A DNA stretch of 5,625 nucleotides from Bacteroidales bacterium (lineage in GTDB: Bacteria; Bacteroidota; Bacteroidia; Bacteroidales; VadinHA17), in assembly GCA_020353115.1 (NCBI GenBank), contig CP070687.1, positions 2,264,547 to 2,270,171 on the forward strand. The letters are read 5' to 3'. The position numbers and the translations under genes are program-made. Shown one piece after another: positions 1-5,625 of the stretch. The notes beneath the pieces are model-generated. The model did not search any database and was not told where the DNA came from. It worked only from the letters and a program-made list of their open reading frames with translations. Position 1 is the stretch's first letter. Each line of letters begins with the position of its first letter.

Positions 1-1
1 G

Positions 2-1174
2 TTTTTTGATAAATATAAGCCGGAGATTTTATTTACTTCTCCTGTCAGCGGGAAAGTGTCTGCGATTGTTCGTGGTGAGCGCCGAAGGATACTGGAAGTA
101 GTTATCAGGGCGGATGAAGAGATGCGATACGAATCGTTCAGGCAGGGAGATCCTTCAACCATGAAGAGGGAGGAGATCACAGAGAACCTTCTTAAGTCGG
201 GTTTATGGCCTTTCATCCGCCAGAGGCCTTACAATATCATTGCGAATCCTCAGGATACTCCGAAGGCAATTTTTATTTCATGTTTTGACACCTCTCCGCT
301 TGCCCCTGATTATGATTTTTCGCTGAAAGGTGAGGAGGAGTCATTCCGGAATGGTATCAATGCCCTTTTGAAACTGACCGATGGCAAGATTCACCTGGGC
401 GTTAACGGTGATTACCCGGTTACGGATGTCTTCGGAAATCTGGACAATGTTCAATATAGTTTTTTCAGAGGACCACACCCGGCCGGGAATGTCGGTATTC
501 AAATCCATCATATTGATCCTGTAAACAAGGGTGACCTTGTCTGGACAGTTAATCCCCAGGATGTTATAATGATCGGACGCCTGTTTGAAAAGGGGACCTA
601 TAATGCTTCACGAGTCGTTGCTTTAACAGGTTCTGAGATAAAAACTCCTCGCTATTACAAAACGATGAACGGGGCTTCCATCGAACCATTGATCCGTGAT
701 AACCTGATATCGAGGAATCTAAGATTTGTCAGTGGAAACGTATTGACCGGTAAAAGAATCCAGAAGAACGGTTTTATCGGGTACTATGATTCGCAGGTTA
801 CGGTAATTCCCGAAGGGGATCATTTCGAGTTCATTGGGTGGGCTCTGCCAGGTTTGAAAAAATACAGCATGTCCAGGACGTTTCTTGCCTGGATGATGCC
901 AAACAGGGAATTCAGGCTGGATACCAACCTGAACGGAGGGAGACGTGCTTTTGTTATGAGCGGCCAGTATGAAAAGGTCCTGCCGATGGATATCTATCCG
1001 GTCCAATTGCTCAAAGCCATCCTGGTTGAGGATATTGATCTGATGGAGAACCTTGGAATTTACGAGGTGGCCGAGGAGGATATGGCTCTCTGTGAATATG
1101 TTTGTACCTCAAAAACGGAAGTGCAAACCATTCTCAGGCAAGGATTTGAACTGATGATCAAAGAACTTGGATAG
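2..1174 (+). CDS. nqrA: Na+-translocating NADH:quinone oxidoreductase subunit A (5' partial)
   Basis: NqrA is the cytoplasmic-side subunit of Na+-NQR. It carries no tightly bound redox cofactor and is implicated in quinone reduction together with NqrB. The frame is open to the left window edge, and 390 codons are visible. The family is about 446 aa, so roughly 55-60 N-terminal residues lie upstream. The GTG at 56 is internal, because the residues before it (FFDKYKPEILFTSPVSGKV) match the conserved 'F.DK....F.SP.SG.V' part of NqrA. Further family landmarks, numbered from the first visible codon, are SGLW (about 66-69), the GPHPAG motif (157-162, base 470 on), the 'SGNVLTG' stretch (about 244-250), and the acidic C-terminal segment ending in LCEYVC (363-368). 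The C-terminus has the expected length and ends in TAG. The gene is followed by a 54-base gap and nqrB. Bacteroidota respire mainly with menaquinone, so that is the inferred acceptor. Identification is firm; only the start is unseen. Confidence 0.97.
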   Translation, partial: FFDKYKPEILFTSPVSGKVSAIVRGERRRILEVVIRADEEMRYESFRQGDPSTMKREEITENLLKSGLWPFIRQRPYNIIANPQDTPKAIFISCFDTSPLAPDYDFSLKGEEESFRNGINALLKLTDGKIHLGVNGDYPVTDVFGNLDNVQYSFFRGPHPAGNVGIQIHHIDPVNKGDLVWTVNPQDVIMIGRLFEKGTYNASRVVALTGSEIKTPRYYKTMNGASIEPLIRDNLISRNLRFVSGNVLTGKRIQKNGFIGYYDSQVTVIPEGDHFEFIGWALPGLKKYSMSRTFLAWMMPNREFRLDTNLNGGRRAFVMSGQYEKVLPMDIYPVQLLKAILVEDIDLMENLGIYEVAEEDMALCEYVCTSKTEVQTILRQGFELMIKELG

Positions 1175-1228
1175 CCTTTCCGGCAAATCGATATCAAGCA
1201 AAGTATATAGTATGATAACCAATTTATA

Positions 1229-2395
1229 ATGAAAGCTTTAAGAAGATATATTGATAAGATTAAACCCAACTTTTTAAAAGGGGGAAAGTTTCAAAAGCTT
1301 CATTCCACTTTTGAAGCTTTTGAGACATTCCTCTTTGTCCCGAATACCGTTACCAAAACAGGATCACATATCCGTGACAGTGTTGACATGAAGCGCACCA
1401 TGGCTCTCGTTGTTATGGCACTGGTACCTGCTTTGCTGTTCGGGATGTGGAACATTGGGTACCATTATTCATTGTCTGTCGGGGCTAAATCCACCATCCT
1501 TTCCAATTTCTGGTACGGATTTCTCAGGGTGATCCCATTGATTGCCGTCTCTTATATTGTCGGACTGGGAATTGAATTTATATTTGCCCAGATCAGGGGG
1601 CATGAGGTAAATGAGGGTTTTCTGGTATCAGGGATTTTAATACCGATGGTTGTTCCCGTGGATGTTCCGTTATGGATGGTTGCCGTTGCAACGGCTTTTG
1701 CAGTAATTATAGGGAAAGAGGTTTTTGGCGGAACGGGTATGAACATACTTAATCCTGCCCTTACTGCAAGGGCTTTCCTGTTTTTCGCTTACCCGGGCTG
1801 GATGTCAGGTGATACGGTTTGGATCTCAAAACTAACCAGGGGTGAAGGAATCGTCGATGGATTTTCCGGAGCTACACCCCTGGCAGAAGCAGCAGCAGGT
1901 AATATAGATAATATCCCGGATCCATGGGATATGTTTCTTGGAACAATACCGGGATCCATCGGGGAGACATCCACCATCGCCATTCTGATAGGTGCTGTCA
2001 TCCTGATTTTTACCGGAATCGGGAGCTGGAAGATCATTACTTCGGTGTTTGCCGGCGGTCTGGCTATGGGATTTATCCTGAATCTTTTTGCCGTTAATCC
2101 TTTTATGGAAGTTCCGGCATGGCAGCATCTGATCATGGGCGGATTTGCTTTTGGCGCAGTCTTTATGGCTACGGACCCGGTTACGGCAACACAAACCGAA
2201 AAGGGTAAATGGATCTATGGATTCCTGATCGGTGTCCTGGCAATCCTGATCAGGGTTTTAAATCCGGCCTATCCCGAGGGAGTCATGCTTGCCATACTGC
2301 TGATGAACGTATTCGCCCCTCTCATCGATCATTACGTGGTAAATGCCAATATTAAACGGAGGTTAAGAAGAACTAAACTAAGTGCACAACAATAG
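1229..2395 (+). CDS. nqrB: Na+-translocating NADH:quinone oxidoreductase subunit B
   Basis: NqrB is the large integral-membrane subunit (388 aa; the Vibrio protein is about 415). It carries covalent FMN and riboflavin and takes part in quinone reduction and Na+ transfer. A soluble N-terminal segment (1-55) with the conserved 'SHIRDSVDMKR' (45-55) is followed by about nine to ten hydrophobic stretches, roughly 57-79, 101-120, 131-162, 175-190, 248-264, 271-290, 299-315, 329-345 and 348-366. The flavinylation motif D-G-F-S-G-A-T spans 210-216, so Thr216 (bases 1874-1876) is the predicted FMN phosphoester site, equivalent to Vibrio Thr236. Other signatures are KEVFGGTG (163-170), LNPAL (174-178), PGSIGE (241-246), MATDPVTA (313-320) and LNPAYPEG (344-351). 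Asp316 and Asp367 align with Vibrio Asp346 and Asp397, which are linked to Na+ translocation. ATG 1229 gives the family N-terminus, although only an A/T-rich stretch and no Shine-Dalgarno precedes it. A strong inverted repeat lies over codons 20-33. Confidence 0.98.
   Translation: MKALRRYIDKIKPNFLKGGKFQKLHSTFEAFETFLFVPNTVTKTGSHIRDSVDMKRTMALVVMALVPALLFGMWNIGYHYSLSVGAKSTILSNFWYGFLRVIPLIAVSYIVGLGIEFIFAQIRGHEVNEGFLVSGILIPMVVPVDVPLWMVAVATAFAVIIGKEVFGGTGMNILNPALTARAFLFFAYPGWMSGDTVWISKLTRGEGIVDGFSGATPLAEAAAGNIDNIPDPWDMFLGTIPGSIGETSTIAILIGAVILIFTGIGSWKIITSVFAGGLAMGFILNLFAVNPFMEVPAWQHLIMGGFAFGAVFMATDPVTATQTEKGKWIYGFLIGVLAILIRVLNPAYPEGVMLAILLMNVFAPLIDHYVVNANIKRRLRRTKLSAQQ
1288..1326. repeat. perfect 12-bp inverted repeat (potential mRNA hairpin) in the nqrB 5' coding region
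   Basis: The left arm, TCAAAAGCTTCA (1291-1302), is the exact reverse complement of the right arm, TGAAGCTTTTGA (1312-1323). The loop is 9 bases (1303-1311). In RNA the stem can extend by one U-G pair (1290/1324), then U-A (1289/1325) and G-C (1288/1326), giving 15 pairs in all. It begins 59 bases after the nqrB start codon and encodes about residues 20-33 (around KFQKLHSTFEAFETF). No T-run follows the right arm, so it does not look like an intrinsic terminator. It may be a structure that slows early translation or stabilises the mRNA, or it may be a by-product of the encoded amino acids. The repeat is certain; its function is unknown. Confidence 0.7.
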
Positions 2396-2406
2396 ATTAT
2401 CCTGAG

Positions 2407-3123
2407 ATGAAAAAATTCAGCAATACCTACATTTTTATTTTTTCTTCGGTTATGGTGATCCTGGTAGCTGCTATCCTGTCGACGGCTGCAATGGTACTCC
2501 AGCCTATTCAGAAGAGAAATATCGAAGTAGAGAAGAAAAAGAATATTCTGGCTTCCATCAGTATTGAAAGCGACAGATCAAATGCCGTAACCCTGTATGA
2601 TAAGTACGTAAGCAACAGTTATGTAGTGAACGCAAGTGGTGAGGTTATCGAAGAACTGGTGGCCTTTGATGTGGATATGAAAAAAGAGATAAGGAAACCT
2701 GTCGGGGAGAGGGCCCTGCCCGTTTTCATCGGAATACTTGAAGACGGCAAGGAGAAATTTGTAGTACCGGTAGAAGGAAAAGGTTTATGGGGGCCCATAT
2801 ACGGTTATGTTGCTCTTTCAGATGATCTTACAAGTATCTTCGGGACAAATTTTGATCACGACGGCGAGACGCCCGGACTGGGTGCGGAGATCAATACCGA
2901 CTGGTTCCAGGAGCAGTTTATTGGTAAGAAGATCTTTGATGAAGCTGGGAATTTTATTTCAATCGATGTTGTAAAAGGTAAGGCCGATCCGCAGAGCCTT
3001 AATGAGGTGGATGCCATTTCCGGCGGGACCATTACGAGCAACGGGCTTGAAGCCATGCTTTATGATTGTTTATCATGTTACGAAATATATTTTAAGAACC
3101 AAAAGACAAAGAAAGATGAGTGA
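2407..3123 (+). CDS. nqrC: Na+-translocating NADH:quinone oxidoreductase subunit C
   Basis: NqrC is a flavoprotein subunit with one N-terminal membrane anchor and a large periplasmic FMN domain. It passes electrons between the NqrD/NqrE centre and NqrB. The protein has 238 aa (Vibrio about 257). One hydrophobic helix lies at about 5-31, followed by a basic, helical stretch (35-47). Family motifs in the FMN domain are GLWGPIYGY (126-134) and GETPGLGAEI (153-162). The flavinylation motif is D-A-I-S-G-G-T (202-208), so Thr208 (bases 3028-3030) is the predicted FMN attachment site, equivalent to Vibrio Thr225. The residue before this Thr is Gly, where the general consensus has Ala. A CxxC pair, Cys221 and Cys224, lies near the C-terminus. 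ATG 2407 follows the nqrB stop by 11 bases and starts directly into the membrane anchor. The 3' end overlaps nqrD by 8 bases. Attachment of FMN would need ApbE, which is not encoded here. Confidence 0.97.
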   Translation: MKKFSNTYIFIFSSVMVILVAAILSTAAMVLQPIQKRNIEVEKKKNILASISIESDRSNAVTLYDKYVSNSYVVNASGEVIEELVAFDVDMKKEIRKPVGERALPVFIGILEDGKEKFVVPVEGKGLWGPIYGYVALSDDLTSIFGTNFDHDGETPGLGAEINTDWFQEQFIGKKIFDEAGNFISIDVVKGKADPQSLNEVDAISGGTITSNGLEAMLYDCLSCYEIYFKNQKTKKDE

Positions 3124-3763
3124 TAAAGAACCTTTATTTTCTACCAGGAACATAAAGCTTTTAACCAATCCCCTGAATGATGAGAATCCGATAACGGTAC
3201 AGGTACTCGGGATATGTTCAGCATTGGCCGTTACAGCCAAACTGAAACCTTCCATCGTAATGGCCATTTCAGTGGTGGTTGTAATGGCTGTTTCAAATGT
3301 TGTCATATCACTGGTCAGGAAGAGAGTACCGCCCAGGATCCGTATTATCGTTCAGCTAACCGTAATTGCATCCATGGTGATCCTGGTTGATCAATTCCTC
3401 AAAGCGTTCGCCTATGATGTAAGCAGGCAACTATCGGTCTTTGTAGGCTTGATTATTACCAACTGTATCATCATGGGAAGGCTTGAGGCTTTTGCTCTGG
3501 GGAACAAACCCTGGCCTTCATTCCTGGATGGAGTAGGGAATGCTGCCGGATACGGTGTTATACTTATTATAGTCGGTTTTTTCAGGGAACTGCTTGGTTC
3601 AGGTGAGCTGCTCGGATACCCGGTTCTTGAAAAAATCGGATTGTATAATATTGGCTATGAGGATAACGGATTAATGATCCTCTCTCCAATGGCTTTAATT
3701 ACCGTTGGAATAATAATTTGGGTTCAACGCTATAAGAACCGGATATTAATCGAGGATAAATAA
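3116..3763 (+). CDS. nqrD: Na+-translocating NADH:quinone oxidoreductase subunit D
   Basis: NqrD is an integral-membrane subunit (215 aa; Vibrio 210) homologous to RnfE and paralogous to NqrE. NqrD and NqrE pair in opposite orientation and jointly hold an iron or [2Fe-2S] centre in the membrane. The ligand cysteines are visible as LGIC34SALAV and ITNC117IIMGR, matching Vibrio Cys29 and Cys112. Asp138 in PSFLDG aligns with Vibrio Asp133, which is implicated in Na+ binding. About six hydrophobic segments are seen, roughly 27-41, 46-66, 77-98, 104-120, 140-160 and 186-204. The same frame is open back to an ATG at 3002, but that start would add 38 non-family residues buried in nqrC. ATG 3116 gives MSDKEPLFSTRN and the normal length. 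It overlaps the end of nqrC in the arrangement ATGAGTGA (3116-3123), suggesting translational coupling. No clear Shine-Dalgarno is present. nqrE follows after 19 bases. Confidence 0.97.
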   Translation: MSDKEPLFSTRNIKLLTNPLNDENPITVQVLGICSALAVTAKLKPSIVMAISVVVVMAVSNVVISLVRKRVPPRIRIIVQLTVIASMVILVDQFLKAFAYDVSRQLSVFVGLIITNCIIMGRLEAFALGNKPWPSFLDGVGNAAGYGVILIIVGFFRELLGSGELLGYPVLEKIGLYNIGYEDNGLMILSPMALITVGIIIWVQRYKNRILIEDK

Positions 3764-3782
3764 CCGAAGAACAATCAAGATC

Positions 3783-4400
3783 ATGGAAAACCTGTTTAAT
3801 ATTTTCGTTGAGTCGATCTTTATCAATAATATGATCTTTGCCTATTTCCTTGGCATGTGTTCATATCTCGCGGTTTCCAAGACCGTGAAAACATCGGTCG
3901 GACTTGGAATTGCGGTTATTTTTGTCCTGGGTATAACCGTTCCGGTAGATTACCTGATTGAAAACTACATGTTGAAGGAGGGAGCTCTTACCTGGCTTGG
4001 AGAATCTTTTGCAGATGTAAACCTCAGCTTTCTCTCCTTTATTATGTTTATTGCCGTTATCGCTTCCATGGTTCAACTGGTTGAAATGGTAATCGAGAAG
4101 TTCTCTCCGGCTTTATATAATTCGCTGGGGATCTTTCTTCCGCTTATTGCCGTAAACTGTGCCATACTTGGAGGCTCACTTTTCATGCAACAGGCAGAAT
4201 ATCAAAATATTGCCGAAGCCACTACCTTTGGTTTGGGTTCCGGTGTAGGATGGTTCCTTGCCATTGTCGGGATAGCAGCAATACGTGAAAAAATACGGTA
4301 TTCCAATGTTCCGGCTCCATTACGGGGATTGGGCATAACCTTCATTATCACAGGCCTTATGGGCATCGCATTTATGAGCTTCATGGGCATAAAATTGTAA
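3783..4400 (+). CDS. nqrE: Na+-translocating NADH:quinone oxidoreductase subunit E
   Basis: NqrE is an integral-membrane subunit (205 aa; Vibrio 198), homologous to RnfA and a paralogue of NqrD. Its iron-ligand cysteines are LGMC26SYLAVS and AVNC126AILGG, equivalent to Vibrio Cys26 and Cys120; with NqrD Cys34 and Cys117 they complete the four-cysteine site. Glu101 (QLVE101MVIEKF) aligns with Vibrio Glu95, which is linked to Na+ uptake. About six membrane segments are seen, roughly 5-31, 37-58, 82-106, 115-134, 146-168 and 182-201. The C-terminal LRGLGITFI (180-188) is typical of the family. The few extra residues compared with Vibrio lie in the loop at about 62-80. ATG 3783 gives the standard N-terminus (MENLFNIFVESIFINNM). 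It starts 19 bases after nqrD without a Shine-Dalgarno-like motif. Identification is firm. Confidence 0.97.
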   Translation: MENLFNIFVESIFINNMIFAYFLGMCSYLAVSKTVKTSVGLGIAVIFVLGITVPVDYLIENYMLKEGALTWLGESFADVNLSFLSFIMFIAVIASMVQLVEMVIEKFSPALYNSLGIFLPLIAVNCAILGGSLFMQQAEYQNIAEATTFGLGSGVGWFLAIVGIAAIREKIRYSNVPAPLRGLGITFIITGLMGIAFMSFMGIKL

Positions 4401-4443
4401 ATGAACTGAACCTGTACAGACTGATTAATAAAAATTCCAGACG

Positions 4444-5625
4444 ATGATGCTCCTTAGTACACAAACGACAGTAATCCTTGCCAGTATAGTTGTTTTTCTA
4501 TTTGTTATTCTCTTCCTGGTTGTTATTCTGCTTTATGCCAGGAAAAAACTTACTCCCCAGGGGGAGGTTAACCTTAAAATTAATGACAAGGAATTTAAGG
4601 TTGATCCGGGATCAACCGTTCTTGCAACGTTATCCAATAATGAGATTTTCCTTCCTTCTGCCTGTGGAGGAGGCGGAACCTGCGGTATGTGCAAATGCCA
4701 GGTATTGAAAGGCGGCGGTTCAATCTTGCCAACGGAAACAGGATCCTTTACAAGGAGAGAACAACAGAATTTCTGGCGGCTGGGATGCCAGGTAAAGATA
4801 CGGGAAGATATGGAGATGAAGGTGCCGGAAGCTGTTATGGGGATCAAGAAGTGGGAGTGTGAGGTCGTTTCCAACCATAATGTTGCTACCTTCATCAAGG
4901 AATTTGTGGTTAAGTTGCCTGAAGGCGAACGACTGGACTTCCAGTCGGGAGGATATATCCAGATCGATGTGCCCAGGATAACGGTTGATTTCAAAGATTT
5001 CGATGTCGAGGAGGAATACCGTGATGAATGGGATAAATTTAAAATGTGGGATCTGAAAATGAAGAATCCCGAAGAAACATTCCGCGCATACTCAATGGCC
5101 AACCATCCGGCAGAAGGAAATATTGTGATGCTGAATATCAGGATTGCAACTCCTCCCTGGGACAGGGCAAAGGGAGCCTTTATGAAAGTTAATCCGGGGA
5201 TCTGTTCATCTTACATTTTTTCAAGGAAGCCCGGCGATAAGGTTACCATTTCCGGTCCGTACGGTGAATTCTTTATTAAGCATACCGAGAGCGAAATGCT
5301 TTATATAGGAGGAGGAGCAGGAATGGCACCAATGAGATCGCATCTGTTCCATCTGTTTCATACATTAAAGACCAACAGAAAGGTATCATACTGGTATGGC
5401 GCCCGCTCAAAAAGGGAAATTTTCTATGAAGACCATTTCAGAGACCTTGAAGAGAAATTTCCGAATTTCACCTTCTATATTGCACTTTCAGAACCGAAAG
5501 AAGAAGATGAATGGGATGGATATATAGGATTCATACACCAGGTGATCTATGATGAATACCTGAGTAAGCATGAGGAGCCTGAGGAAATTGAATACTATAT
5601 GTGCGGTCCTCCGCTAATGAATGAT
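4444..5625 (+). CDS. nqrF: Na+-translocating NADH:quinone oxidoreductase subunit F (3' partial)
   Basis: NqrF is the NADH-oxidising entry subunit: an N-terminal membrane anchor, a [2Fe-2S] ferredoxin domain and an FAD/NAD reductase domain on the cytoplasmic side. The frame is open to the right edge, with 394 residues visible. The family is about 408-425 aa, so roughly 25 residues are missing. The anchor is at about 8-31. The ferredoxin domain (about 40-127) carries the cluster ligands Cys74, Cys80, Cys83 and Cys115, spaced as in Vibrio (70, 76, 79, 111). The FAD-binding motif is RAYSMAN (214-220), the second FAD/phosphate motif is PGICSSYIF (251-259), the nucleotide-binding loop is GGGAGMAPMRSH (289-300), and the NADH-site motif is YYMCGPPLMN (384-393) with Cys387. 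ATG 4444 and ATG 4447 are adjacent and either could be the start; neither has a Shine-Dalgarno. The gene lies 43 bases after nqrE. A different-frame ORF at 4490-4708 and an antisense ORF at 4533-5102 are shadows of it. Confidence 0.97.
   Translation, partial: MMLLSTQTTVILASIVVFLFVILFLVVILLYARKKLTPQGEVNLKINDKEFKVDPGSTVLATLSNNEIFLPSACGGGGTCGMCKCQVLKGGGSILPTETGSFTRREQQNFWRLGCQVKIREDMEMKVPEAVMGIKKWECEVVSNHNVATFIKEFVVKLPEGERLDFQSGGYIQIDVPRITVDFKDFDVEEEYRDEWDKFKMWDLKMKNPEETFRAYSMANHPAEGNIVMLNIRIATPPWDRAKGAFMKVNPGICSSYIFSRKPGDKVTISGPYGEFFIKHTESEMLYIGGGAGMAPMRSHLFHLFHTLKTNRKVSYWYGARSKREIFYEDHFRDLEEKFPNFTFYIALSEPKEEDEWDGYIGFIHQVIYDEYLSKHEEPEEIEYYMCGPPLMND
4599..4617. repeat. short perfect inverted repeat (8-bp arms) inside nqrF
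   Basis: GGTTGATC (4599-4606) and GATCAACC (4610-4617) are exact reverse complements separated by three bases (CGG). The repeat encodes part of the 'KVDPGSTV' stretch (about residues 52-59) in the ferredoxin domain. A compact hairpin could form in the mRNA, but arms this short arise easily by chance in coding sequence, and nothing around it suggests a terminator or an operator. Confidence 0.4.

Noticed and set aside
56..1174. nqrA starting at GTG 56
   Set aside because: The frame is open to the window edge and the upstream codons encode conserved NqrA sequence, so the GTG is internal and the gene is cut by the window.
1175..1228. Possible internal promoter in the nqrA-nqrB gap (TATGAT and TATAAT-like hexamers)
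   Set aside because: No paired upstream element is visible, the Bacteroidota -7 form TAnnTTTG is absent, and such hexamers are common in A/T-rich gaps.
1060..1269. Antisense small ORF spanning the nqrA-nqrB junction
   Set aside because: It overlaps the ends of two genuine genes and its hydrophobic start is read from A/T-rich intergenic sequence; nothing supports it.
1288..1326. The nqrB inverted repeat as a transcription terminator
   Set aside because: It is inside a conserved gene, is A/T-rich and has no T-run after the right arm.
1789..2194. Two overlapping antisense open frames within nqrB
   Set aside because: Both run opposite conserved nqrB coding sequence and encode low-complexity, Ser/Pro/Arg-rich protein without family features.
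3002..3763. Longer nqrD start at ATG 3002
   Set aside because: The added 38 residues are an out-of-frame reading of nqrC and do not resemble NqrD; the start at 3116 gives the family N-terminus and length.
4490..4708. 72-codon + strand open frame in another frame of nqrF
   Set aside because: It overlaps the NqrF anchor and ferredoxin domain, whose cysteine motif is intact in the other frame.
4533..5102. 189-codon antisense open frame opposite nqrF
   Set aside because: It lies entirely within nqrF coding sequence, shows no recognisable domain and no start signal; it is a shadow of codon composition.
1..5625. A previously undescribed system
   Set aside because: All coding sequence is accounted for by six canonical nqr genes in standard order, with no unexplained stretch over 54 bases.

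Overview
The window holds one gene cluster, read entirely on the + strand: the operon for the Na+-translocating NADH:quinone oxidoreductase (Na+-NQR), in the usual order nqrA-B-C-D-E-F. nqrB, nqrC, nqrD and nqrE are complete. nqrA lacks its 5' end (about 55-60 codons lie before the window) and nqrF lacks its 3' end (about 25 codons lie after it). Coding density is near total; the largest gap between genes is 54 bases (nqrA-nqrB), and nqrC and nqrD overlap by 8 bases. No RNA gene, mobile element, CRISPR array or transcription terminator was seen.

The likely source is a member of the Bacteroidota, probably an anaerobic or marine Bacteroidales-like lineage. The reasons are moderate GC content by eye, no AGGAG-type ribosome binding site before any of the five visible gene starts, protein sequences clearly different from gamma-proteobacterial Nqr, and a short NqrC (238 aa). 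This is inference; no database search was possible.

The products form one inner-membrane complex. NqrF takes electrons from NADH through FAD and passes them to its [2Fe-2S] cluster. They then pass through an iron or iron-sulfur centre held by cysteines of NqrD and NqrE, the covalent FMN of NqrC, the covalent FMN and riboflavin of NqrB, and finally to quinone at the NqrA/NqrB side, with Na+ pumped outward. Almost every cofactor residue expected in the visible part can be found: the NqrB flavinylation Thr216, the NqrC flavinylation Thr208, NqrD Cys34/Cys117, NqrE Cys26/Cys126 and NqrF Cys74/80/83/115. Acidic residues linked to Na+ handling in the Vibrio enzyme also line up (NqrB Asp316 and Asp367, NqrD Asp138, NqrE Glu101). 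The flavin transferase ApbE, needed to attach FMN, is not in the window.

I do not see an undescribed system. The points worth a second look are small: a 12-bp perfect inverted repeat (15 pairs when extended) inside the start of nqrB, a Gly in place of the usual Ala beside the NqrC flavinylation Thr, a CxxC pair near the NqrC C-terminus, and the translationally overlapped nqrC/nqrD junction.
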